Below the pieces are notes generated by a model, which did no database searches, had not been told where the DNA came from, and was given only the letters and a program-made list of their open reading frames with translations. Positions 10,483 through 23,136 of a stretch of DNA of 64,000 nucleotides are shown here, one piece after another. Source of the stretch: Metridium senile (Eukaryota; Cnidaria; Anthozoa; Actiniaria; Metridiidae); assembly GCA_949775045.1 (NCBI GenBank), contig OX459096.1, forward strand, positions 44,982,379 through 45,046,378, read 5' to 3'. Numbering within the stretch: the first letter of the stretch is position 1; every line of letters begins with the position of its first letter. A program made the translations under genes and the position numbers.

Positions 10483-13400
10483 ATGGACTTGCTTCTACTT
10501 GTGTTACTATTCTCTGCCGTAAATGGCTTCAATATTGACACCAGCAAGCCTGTAATATTTAATCATCCAGGATCCAGCATTGGAAAATATTTTGGATATT
10601 CATTGACTCTACATACGAATTTTGATAAGAAATGGTAAGTGCAATGGTATTCAATTTAAATCTATAATAAGTCCGTAAATAATTGTGTATTGGAATGTAT
10701 GATTGATTGCATGATTCACTCATACACGCCATTGTAATTACTATTTTAGCCTCTCTAAATAAACATATCTAGAATCTCCATAGTCTTGAGCAGATGCTTC
10801 TTCTGTCATGATTAATATTAGATTGTCTAGTACGAGCAATAATCATCTAAAAGACTAATATCTACGAGAACAAGTTCAATTGATTTATTCACTGCTAGTG
10901 CTAATGGGTGTTAAGTTATTTCAAGTTCTTTTCGGCTCTATTTGATAGAAATCTTTTCTATAAAAACGTGCTGAATCCTGCCTTTGTGATGTTTGACCTT
11001 GATTGCTCACAAGGAGCTTGTGTTACTTGATTTTGAGGCAGTCTTTACTTTTACTTTTGAAGCCCAATGACAACAAACAAAAAGAACAACCTAAACTGAA
11101 CTGCTCAACTTTCTCAACAGCTTGTTAAACATGGCTAGTTTATTGACCGTAACCAATCACTGACATGAAGTCTATACGATGATCTGATTTAATGCCACTC
11201 TGGTTTATTTTTTTCTGGCTTGTGATGAACTCAAACAATGTAATCCCTTCAGATTTCGACTCGTCTTTTCTCGTTGTGTTTATTGTTATTTCATGTGAGT
11301 AGAAAGTGCCTTAATGTCAATTTGTTTGTCAAGACACATTCAAAATCTCTCCTACTGTCTTTATCCTATTGACACATTATCTTTCAATTAGCGTCAATTC
11401 GATCGCAACATATGAAAAGCGTGGATTTATTTTGTAGACGTGATTTTAATAGTGGTAGTTTGTTCAGCTGCTTTTGATTTTTTTCGAATAAAGTGATTGA
11501 TATAAATTCATGAGTGTTGAGGTTGGATTCTCTCAATTGTAGTTAGGGGTGGACCATTTAACTTTTGAGGGGGGGGGGTGGATGATTTTGAAAAAAAATT
11601 TCCTGCACGGCCCAAAGGGCCGGAAAAAAAATCCTGCAAGCCAAAATTTCCACTGAATGCCACTGAAATCTTTGCTTTTCTATAAAATAAATTGCGTGCA
11701 CATGCCAGCGGGCTAAAAAAAATTTCCTGCACGGACAAAATCATCCACCCCCCCCCTCAAAAGTCAAATGGTCCACCCCTTAAAGTTGGTCTTCCTGTGT
11801 TTCAAAAAATGGTTTTATGGACGTGTTAAAATGCAGAGGAATTGTTACATTTGTCGTGCCCTTTATACTTGAGATCATTTACGAACAATATCCTTGAAAA
11901 CTGGATTATATTAGTTAAAGTATAAATTGTGATCATGTCTTGTAACACTGTTTAGCATACATGATTGTTTAGTAGAATAAGTGGTTTCATTTTGGACTTT
12001 TTTTTAACAATGTCAGCTGCCACTTAAAACCACAAAAAAACTAAAAAATTTAAAGAAAAAATGTTAATCTTGTTTTGCTTTTTTTCTTAAGGGTATTGGT
12101 CAGTGCCCCCTTAGATGATGTCCGATCTAGAAGTGACAATAAACTCCTGGAAAAGTATGGTGCTGTTTATAAATGTGACCCAACTACTTCGAAGTGTACA
12201 TATATTCCTATTGATGATAGACGTAAGAAACATTAAATGCATTCCTAATGTCATTGCATATTAAAACTGTTTTTTTTTATTATTAATTTAGTAAACAAAA
12301 TAATGTCTCTCAGGCCTAGTTCAAACGTCGCATCTAACATATGTTAAGGTTACGGTCCACGTTCGCGGTGTGCTTTCACATGCTCTCAGTTAAAAGTTTG
12401 TTTACTGCGTCATTTTACAATAATAATAGACATATTATATATCATTTTAAAGCTTATATAACAGAGAATAAGACTGTGTATGTCTTGTTATATACAACAA
12501 TTTTCTGTAAGATATGCTCTTCGAAAAACCTCAAAATTAACCGCCTTCAATGCGAGTTGTTTAAAAAAGTATAAGTCAAAAAGTTTATACTGCTTTGCCG
12601 TCATTTCTTCGTTATGTCAATCAACACATATTGGTCTTCAAAACCGTTTCCATTTTTTTGATAAAATCCTTAGTTTTATAGTTATGGCCCGTTTTGTTAT
12701 TTAACTTGAAGTTTTAACAATGAGTTGACTTTGAAACACATTTATTCAAGAACGAAGCATTTTATCGAAAAAACTGGACACGGTTTTGAACACATGTATG
12801 TGCTGATTGACATAATGCAGAAATGACGGCAAAGTAGTTGGAACTTTTGGACTTATACTTTTTTGAATGAAAGTGCTCGATTTTGAGCTTTTACGTGAAG
12901 CATTGGTTAAAGATATTATTTTTCTTAAAAAAACTTACATAGTCTTATTCTCTTATATAAGCTTTAAAATGATATATACTTTGTCTATCTTTATTGTTAA
13001 GTGACGCGCTAAACAATTTTTAACTGAGAGCACCCCGCGAACGTGGACGGTAACCTTAAATCTAATGCAAATGAATTAAAATAACATGTTTTGCTCATTT
13101 GCACATGTGAGATGCGACATTTGATTTAGGCCCCACAAGTAGTACATGTGTCCTCTTTTTTTAAAGTCAGTACTGCCAATCTTAGTTTATCAGGGTGTTT
13201 GGTTTCTTCCTTTGTTTCTTCATTTTTTGTTTTGTTAATTTGCTTCATTGTTTCTTTTTTTGGCTCAGTCTTTGTTCATTCCTTCAGTAGTTCCCCTTCC
13301 TTGTCTGTCTGGGGTTTTTTAACAGTTTGTTTGTCTGTTTATCTGTTTGTTTATTTTGTTTGTTTGCTGGCCTAGCTTTCTGTTTGTTTGTTATTTTGCT

Positions 13401-13707
13401 TGTTGGTCTGTCTGTTTGTTTGTCTTGTACAGTGTGAACCACTTTAACCACTTTAATTCCAGTTGTTATATATGTGTGTATCAAGTTATATTTACTTCTC
13501 TGAAAAGCCCCCAAAAAGAGAGCATTCAAGTATCAAGATGTTGATCAGGTGATTGAATATGAAAAGAAGACAGATCAGTGGCTTGGCCAAGTTTTACATA
13601 GTACAGGAAAAAATGGAAGAGTCTTGGTAAGTTAATTATGTCACTTTGTATCCAAAGTGATTTTTGTTCTATTTATTTATTTGTTTGTTTATTTATTTTA
13701 TTTTATT

Positions 13708-13798
<91 letters not shown>

Positions 13799-16700
13799 TT
13801 TTATTTATTTGTTTATTTATTTATTTATTTATTTACTTATTTATTTACTTATTTATTTACTTATTTATTTATTTATTTACTTATTTATTTACTTATTTAT
13901 TTATTTGTTTACTTATTTATTTATTTACTTATTTACTTATTTATTTATTTACTTATTTATTTACTTACTTATTTATTTATTTACTTGTTTATTTTATTTA
14001 TTTATTTATTTATTTACTTATTTACTTATTTATTTACTTACTTATTTATTTACTTACTTATTTATTTATTTACTTGTTTATTTTATTTATCTATTTATTT
14101 ATTTATTTACTTATTTATTTATTTATATTATTTGTTTGTTTATTTATTTATTTATTTACTTATTTATTTACTTACTTATTTATTTATTTACTTATTTATT
14201 TACTTACTTATTTATTTATTTACTTATTTATTTATTTATTTATTTATTTACTTATTTATTTTATTTATCTATTTATTTTTTTACTTATTTATTTATTTGC
14301 TTATTTATTTATTTATTTATTTTGATTTATTGATTTATCTGTTTATTGATTGATTGATTGATTGATTGATTTATCTATTTATTTATTTATTTATTTATTT
14401 ATGTATTAATTTATTTATTTATTTATTTCCACTGTTATTTAATTAATTGTTTTTCTATCTAAGTATTTATATTTTTTTATATTTAATTTTTGGTTGCATG
14501 TTGTTTGTTTATTTATTTGCCTGCTCATTTATTTGTTTGTTTATTTTAATAAATAGATATGTTTCATTATACATTATCTTACAAACATTAATGTGTGCTA
14601 CTGCTTTCATAAAATTTTGTACTATTGTTTATATATTTGTTTATTTACTAGCTATTTATCTATATATTTTATTTCATTGTTTGATTATTTAATTGTTGTT
14701 CATATGTTTAAATATGTATTTATATATTTAAATAAATAAATATATTTATTTATTCAGTTTTAAAATAATTATAATTTACTAGTTTATTTATTTGTTTGTT
14801 AGTTTAATATTTGTTTGTTTATTTATTACTTCGCTAATTTTTGTGTGTGTTCATTTGTATACTTATTTGTATATTTAATATTTGTTGATATGTTTGTTTA
14901 TTCATTTACAGGTATATTTATATATTACTTAATTTAATTATTTATTTGTGTGTTTATTTATTTATTTGTTTAATATTTAATAGTTGTTTATATTTTTATT
15001 TTTATTTTTGTTTATGTGTTTGTTTATTTATTTATTAGTTTATTTAATATTTGTTGATATTTTTATTTATCTAATGTATTTGCTTATTTATTTATTAGCT
15101 TATTTATTTAGCAAGTTGTTTTTGTCACTCACAGACATGTGCACCAAGATTTACACAAACTCCACCTAACAGCCTTGGCACCATGCAGTACAGATGGATT
15201 GTAGGTCGTTGTTTTGAAGTTTCTCCAGACCTCCTTGACGTTAAAAAAACTATTACTCCATGCAATGACAGTAAGGATTTCTTTTTGAATATAGATATTC
15301 TGATAACTTCTGACTAATCAATTTGTTGATAATAAAGTAATAAAAAAGTAAAAAACTTTAGCCAAAGCTAGTCTTCCAGAGTCTGAGCCGACAGTGCACT
15401 CATTTTGCTTCCCTCTCTCCATCAGTGCTATGTTTTATGGGTTTTTAAAGCTACTAAAAGCTACAAGGAAAGGAGATAATGAATTGTAATCAACACAAGT
15501 GTATATGCTGTGTACAGTTATCATTAGTACTTAGGGATTGTTGGAACATATGGGATGCTTCATAAGATAAATAGAGGATATTACATGGGCGCGCAGAGAT
15601 ACTAATTTTATCTTTGAGTGTTGAATAGATCTCTCACGAGTGAGCACAGCGAACGAGTGAGAAATATTCAACACAAGAAGATAAAATTTGTATCTCCAAG
15701 CGACCATGTAATGTTCTGTTTATTATATAGATATCGATGAAATGTCAAGAGAAATAAAACTTCATTGACTTGTTATTAAAAACCTTTATGCAAAACAAAT
15801 TGCATCTGAAAACGATATCTTCACATGTGAAAGATATGATATCTTTCACATGTGAAAGATACAAAGTTTTAGACACTAGAGAAATCCTGGTATTTCATCG
15901 ATATCTATATAATAAGAGTTAGTATGACTCAAAGCAATTGAAGTGCTTCTCAACACTTCTCAAGTGTTCTTATATTCCCCAAGTGTTTTATTACTACATA
16001 CTTACAGAACTGTAAGCTAGTTTTCTAAAATATTTATAAATTAAAGTAAATAAAACTTGACATATTTGATTAACATGCAAATACAATGAGGTGTGCTATA
16101 TATAACTTGTGCATCAACCAATCAGAATGCCTGATCTCTAAAATAGTTTCTTGTTCAAGAGTATTTATGAAAAACTTTTCGATCATTAATTAGTATTGGA
16201 AATCACATGATATTGAGTACAATTCGCAATTAATAGTGATGTACAAGTAATGTTCCAATTTGATAACTTTCAAAACATGACAAGTACACCTAATTGCAAT
16301 AACATTGTCATATAAAAAAGAAAATTACAAAATAGGGAATATTAATAAAAAGACAAAAGCAGATTACTCAAGCTGAACTTCTTCTTTTGTCTTTTAATTA
16401 ATTATATTTAATTAATTGTATTTTGTAATTTTCTTTTTTATATGACAATTTTTAATATTGCAATTATAGTTGTATCTATTAATTACAAATTGTACAAAAA
16501 GATTGGGCAATTTTTTTATTTATAATATAGTGAAAAACTATTTGGTACTCAGCAAAGTACAATTTGCGATTTAATTGTACTCCTCTCGTCCAATCAGAAT
16601 CGAGTAATTTTGTACAGTATATTATAAATGCAGATAGCCCAACCACTTGACTCATATTATACCTTCTTCTAAAACAGAGCATTTGCAAACCTGTGATTTA

Positions 16701-19700
16701 AATACAAAAGAATATATCGCCTGCTTCTAGGGCTTATACTTTTCAATGAATTAATAACTCAAAACTGGAGTACCGTAATGTAGATGCTGTTTAACTAAAA
16801 TACTAAATACAGATACATTAGAAAAATATCATATGCCCTTAGCGGGACTTGAACCCCATGGTTTTGGCTTTCTAGTCTGATGTGTTAGCCACTACACTGC
16901 AAGGACAACCACTGGATATGCAGCCGGTCAAAGTAGTATAGGGCAACTGTGGGGGTCCCAGGGCGATATAAATCTCTTAGGTAAATTTGAACACCGTAAA
17001 TGGAAACACAGAATGAAGGGAATAATGAAGTGAAATGTGTCCGGTGTATAGAGTAAAATACTAAATCATTTTTTACTGTCTTTCCCTAGAGCGATATGGT
17101 AACAATTACTATGGCTATTGTCAATCTGGTTTTAGTGGTGAAACAACAATTGATAACACATACTTTGTAATGGGTGCTGTTGGTGTGAGTAATTGGAAAG
17201 GTTAGTATGTTATGCCTGTTCCACAAATGCTACAGTTGACACTCTCAAGTAGTTTACTAAGGGTTTTTTTTCCTACTTAGATTGTAAACACTTCTTTTAT
17301 ATAACTCTTATGCATTTTAGTGAGTGAAGTGTGGGGAGATGGGACCTAAACACTTATATTATGTTTCCAACAAGATGAAAAATAGTGTCAAATCAGCCTA
17401 ATCTATGAAGACCCTGGGTGATTGATGGGCCAGAACCCTCATCCCCATATTAATATCTGATTGTTTATCAATTGAGGCAATGTGGATGCATTTACTGTTT
17501 TGTTATTTTGTTCATCTAGTCATTTATGTATTCAATTTCTTGTTGTTTGATTTAGGTGGAATTGCAGCTTATTCACCACTATATGGAGGAGATCCAGTAT
17601 TTACAACTCAAGATCAAATAGCTGCTGGCTATTATATGGGTAAGTAGAGCAAAAACACTAGAACCATGAAATAAAAACAAAATAGTTACTAGAGTGCAAA
17701 TAATATAACCGTGAAATAGATAGCAACAAATAGGAGATAGTTAGTGCTTAGTTAGGCAAGACATAGGAATTCAGTGAGGCATGACAGGAGCACGGGCTTT
17801 TTCTAGATCAACTACTCAGTGCGCAAAAGAATGTGTTTCTGACGTTTAATGAGTTAAAAATGAAGACACAAGACAATAAATCAAGACGCAGACACAACTA
17901 TAACTAAAATAAATACCCAATACGCAAATGAACTAGTATTTGCTAACACTTTTATTTCTTTTGAGCTAAAAATCAAGACACAAGACGCATCTAAAACTAA
18001 AATCAAGACACAAACACAGTGAATTCGAATTAACAACACAGCAAGCAAATGAAATTGTTTGTTATCCATTTATTCTTTTATGGTGAAAAACCAAGACACA
18101 AGACACATCTAAAACTAAAATTAAGACACAAACACAGTGAATTAACAACACGGCACGCAAATGAAATTGTTTGCTATCCATTTTATTGTTTCAACTTGCG
18201 CGCAGCAAATAATGAATACACAAGACGGAATTTTAACTCGAGAACTCAATCAAAGCTAGAAATAAATGAACCAAAACGACAAGGAAAAACCTACCAAATA
18301 ATGAAATGAAACAAACTCTGTGTTTTCTCCTGAAAAATACGTCTCAAATGATGCAGTTTTTTCCACATGTGCCCCAGTCGTCGCAAGCTAAAATGAAATG
18401 TGTCTCTCCTCCGTCACATACTGCACGTGTAAGACCCGTCACGGCTCGCTTATTTCTCAACTAATCAAATTTAGGCAGAACTTAGCACATAGTTAGTAAT
18501 TAGTTAGCTAGCTAACTATTTCACGGTTATATTATTTGCACTCTAACTAATAGTTTATATTTAGTGACTATTTAGTCAGTATCACTCAACCAGAAAAATC
18601 AAATACAAAAGCAAACAATACCTCATTACAACTTTACTTGTCTTTTATAGTAACTAAAAGTCACTAAATAAGAACTATTACACACTAACAATTTGATTTT
18701 GTTTCATGGTTCTAGAGTTTCCGCTCTATCACATGCCACTCTCCCTCTCTTTTCTCAAATCTTCATGCTGATTGCATGTCCTTCATGTAGGGTCTTTGAG
18801 CCATTGCTAACAAATATGCCATCTCTACAGGTTTAGCAATGCAAGGAGTCTCAAGATTTTGAATGTTATCTCCTTGTCTCCCAGTTAAAGCATGAAATCT
18901 CCAGGTTGATTGAGATTGACAGATGCTCGTTCGTTTTTGCGGTCCAGATCTGGAGGAAGGAGCTTTTGCCATCATGTCCTCTTTGCATTTATATAACATT
19001 TGTTTTCATTTTTCAGGATACTCTGTTGCAAGTGGTTACTTTGGACAGTCAAAAAAGATAGGTGAGCATCTAGCTGCAATGCCAGACTCATGCTATATGT
19101 GTTGTAGAATAAAATCCATCTCCACAGGGTATTTAGGCTCCAATCAGGTTTTTATTGATAATGGTTCAACATCCATAAGATTTTCACTCCGCACTCTCTC
19201 ACGCTCTCTCACAACACACGCTCAATATACCATTATATGTTTTAACATGTCGGCACAGAAAGCGAAAAACGTTCAATGTCGATATAAAATGTTTCAACAA
19301 TATGGTTCAAGCTATACATCATTACATCATTACATCATTAAAATGGTTCAAGCTATACATCATAATTTAAATCAGCATCAGCTGATAGGGTTTTGTGGTT
19401 GATAGTTGATAAGAAAGTGGATGGCATGGATGGCGTAGCAGTGAGAGTGCTGGCCTTTCACCAATGTGACCTGACTTTGGTTTCAGACACTTATTTCAGA
19501 GATACTGAGATTTACCCATGAAAAAGAAGTGACATAAAAATTGTATGCAATTTTTCACTAGTGTCCAAAATTCGTACGTCAAATCAGAAACGCAGTGAAT
19601 ACAGCAAGTGAATACAGTTTGTTTGATGTGTTGTTCTCTCTCATGCCACAAGGTTTTTTTCTCTGGGCTATTTGGTTTCCCTCCCTCCACAAAAATCAAC

Positions 19701-22700
19701 ATTGGTGTGAGAGGGAGCAGGCACCCACCAGCTAAACGATGTAAAATATAGCCTGTTTTCACAAAAAAAGATTTATCATGTAGCAGAGTTTAACACAGAA
19801 GAAATCTCATCTTCCAAAGCCTTGTTTGATTCTATATAAAATTTATCTAGTATTTAAATATTATCTATTATAATTATCTGACTTTGTGTTGTATTGATTT
19901 CATTAGGAATTGCTGGTGGTGCACCCAGAGCAGAGAATATGAAAGGAAAAGTATGTAATAATTATAAAGTATATTATGTATACTTTCATGTTACAACATA
20001 CAAATACATAATTATATGAAATATCTTTCCACTGCCAATAATAATCATCATAAACTGGGTTTTGTGTTCCTATAGGTTCTCATTTACCAAATTGATTCCC
20101 AGCTGACAGTTAGTGCAACTTTACCACAGCCTAAGAACGCAAAGGTATTTCAACTTACACCTTTTGATATTTTAAATAATTAATATACAAGTTCACCTAA
20201 CTCTCCACACTCCACAAACATTATATAGAAGGAATGTAAAAGAACTTACACCACTAGCAATTTGAGTAAGCGTATGGCACAGAGCTCCCGGAGGTTTGCA
20301 TGGACAGGGCTACAAATGTATAGTAATATGCAAGCTGTACAGATAAAATATTTAGGTTGGGAATGGTTCAGATGTCCCTATTTAAGATGATAATAGTGAT
20401 AGTGGTGATGGTTTCTAAGGCAGTGATCATGATGACCATGAAAATGATGGCAATGATTTAGATGATGCTATTGATGATGGTGACCATGATGATAATGGTG
20501 CTGGTTTATAATTATAATGATGGTGATGATAATTATGATGAGATGGCTGTGATGATAATGATAATAATAATTAAAATGGTGTTGTACAATAATGATGATG
20601 ACTGTGATGATGATGATGATGATAATGATGAATGTTGATGCTGATTATGATAACAATAATGTTACTGATGACCAAGCTGGCTGTTATTGTAGAAATCAAT
20701 GATGATGAAAATGTCCATATTTATGATCCCATGTCATGTTATAGATGGGCAGCTATTTTGGAAGTGTACTTTGTGCTGTAGATCTTGATAAAGATCAGTA
20801 AGTATCCACCTTTTGCATTTCTTGACTGTAATTTAGTAAAAAATATTTGTTTTTCTTGAAACTTTCAACATTGTAACTGCTACTGGGTCAAAACATGGTA
20901 TTTTGGTTCTCTGTTCCCCTCTGTAACACTTAATGACATTTGTTATTGTGACCAAGATACAGATGTTTGTATATTTGTTTACTCTCATGTGCCTGTAGTA
21001 CTGGTAGGTATCATATACAAACATCTGTATCTTTGTCACAATAACAAATGTCAAGTGTTACAGAGGGGAACAGAGAACCAAAATACCATGTTTTGACCCT
21101 ACTACTAATTTAAATTAGGAAATTGATGAGACTAGAAAGAGAATTAAGAAACACTGTGCTCAGTGATCAATCACTGCATCGTGATGTTAAACATGTACAT
21201 GCAGTACCAATTAGTTTATTTGTAACTTTTACCACATTATTTACAGTAAGAATCATGAGAGGATTATACAAGAAGACTTATTTATATACATATATACATA
21301 TACTTTATTGAAATCTCCCCGTAGGGCTTTTCGGAATCAATTTACAATTTGAAAAAATAAAATATATAAATATAAAATAGGTGTTAAGATACTATTTACA
21401 ATCTATCTACAAGTTTGGATTTATAATGTACTTTAAATTGTTTTAAGTTTAATTCTTTCAATTCTTTATCGATTGTGTTCATTATTTTGGTTATTTTTGG
21501 TATATTTATTTTTTTTTGGTTATTATATCTCCAATGATTAGATAATTATGTCTATCATATACCAGTAATAATAGGAGTTTTTGATTGTTTAGATAGTCAG
21601 ATGTCCAATGATTAGACATGTCTATCATATACCAGTATTATAATAGGAGTTTTTGATTGTTTAGATATTCAGACATCTTAGTTGGTGCTCCTTACTACTC
21701 AGACATCAAAGATGAAGGTCGTGTCTTTGTCTACATGAACAATAAAAATGTAAGTACTTTGGCTAATGGAAATGGTTTATCTAAGCATTGGTGTGCAACA
21801 TTTTGGCCATTGAAGGGAGAGAAACATTGATCTAACTGATATTCTCACTCCATATCTGGCATGCCTTTACTGATTAGTCACCATCACTTCACAAGAATAA
21901 TCTAAGATGTATCAAATATAGAGGAAACAATACTTTGTTACAACACTTGTGTTCTATTCCGGTCCACAGTACCAATTTTATTTCATGGCTATAGTGTTTG
22001 CTCTCTATTCCACAGAACAATTAAATTATTTCATGGCTATAGTGTTTGCTCTCTATTCCACAGAACAATTAAATTATTTCATGGCTATAGTGTTTGCTCT
22101 CTATTCCACAGTAGTGATCACATTTCATGAATGTTATAGTGTTTGCACTCTATATTCCATAGTACAATTCTATTTCATGGCTATAATGTTTGTGCTGTAT
22201 TTCACAGTACCAATGTGATTCTATTTCATGGATATTGTTACCACGCTTTATTCCACATTATAATTCAACAACAAATTTTCCTCTGCTCTCATTGGCCGAG
22301 GGGCGAGATAGATAGTGCCCATCGTGGAGGGATACTATCAGCGCATAGTGCCCGCTGAGCTTTTTGTCCGCTACGGAAAATTGTTGTTGAATAATAAAAA
22401 CAATAGAGCAGTTAAAATCTCGGGCATAATGCTGTGATAGTTGCTTGCGGAAACTGGATGTTCCTAAAAACTTCATAGTCGCCCTCGAACGGCCCTCGAT
22501 TCAACTACTCTATTGTTTAAGTAGTGATCATATTTTATGAATACAGTGTTTGCACTCTATTCTGTTTGTTTCAATCTCAAACAACGTTGTTGTTTTTCAA
22601 GGGTGCTTTGAATCTAATGACTGACATGGAGTTATCTGGGGACAGGGTGATTGGTGCTAAGTTTGGTTCAGCCATCACTAATGTGGGAAGTATTAACAAA

Positions 22701-23083
22701 GACAAGTATGATGGTGAGTTTGTTGGTTCTTGGTCAATTATAAATAAGAACATTAAAAAAAACATTTGGATAGAGTTCAAACATTAAACGCATGCATCAT
22801 AAATAGTACTAAATAATAATATTTTATGCCAATTTTTCAATTAGCACTATTTAGTAGTGATTAGTACTGTACTTATTTCATGGGTATATTATTTGCACTC
22901 TGTGGAAGCTATAGTACTAAACTTGACTATATTAAAAGTGTACATTTATTGGTCTATTCCTTAGCTTTAATAATGATAATAGTCAACAAAGCCTTTATTG
23001 ATTTCATGATTTCATGAACTGTCATTGTGATCAGCAGTATTGTCAATATCATAATAATTATCATCACCATCATAATAATTCTG

Positions 23084-23136
<53 letters not shown>

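Noticed and set aside
13638..14353. Three overlapping forward open frames of about 230 codons (YLFI repeats)
   Set aside because: They are translations of the TTTA microsatellite. Every frame is open because the unit has no stop in that register, and the intron's splice sites lie outside.
16831..16912. Minus-strand tRNA-like sequence considered as a functional tRNA gene
   Set aside because: No convincing anticodon stem, and it is part of a longer repeat with a second, damaged copy at 57050.
18923..19402. Forward open frame of 159 codons
   Set aside because: It runs through integrin exon 19017-19061 in the correct frame by read-through of both introns; only the exon part is real.
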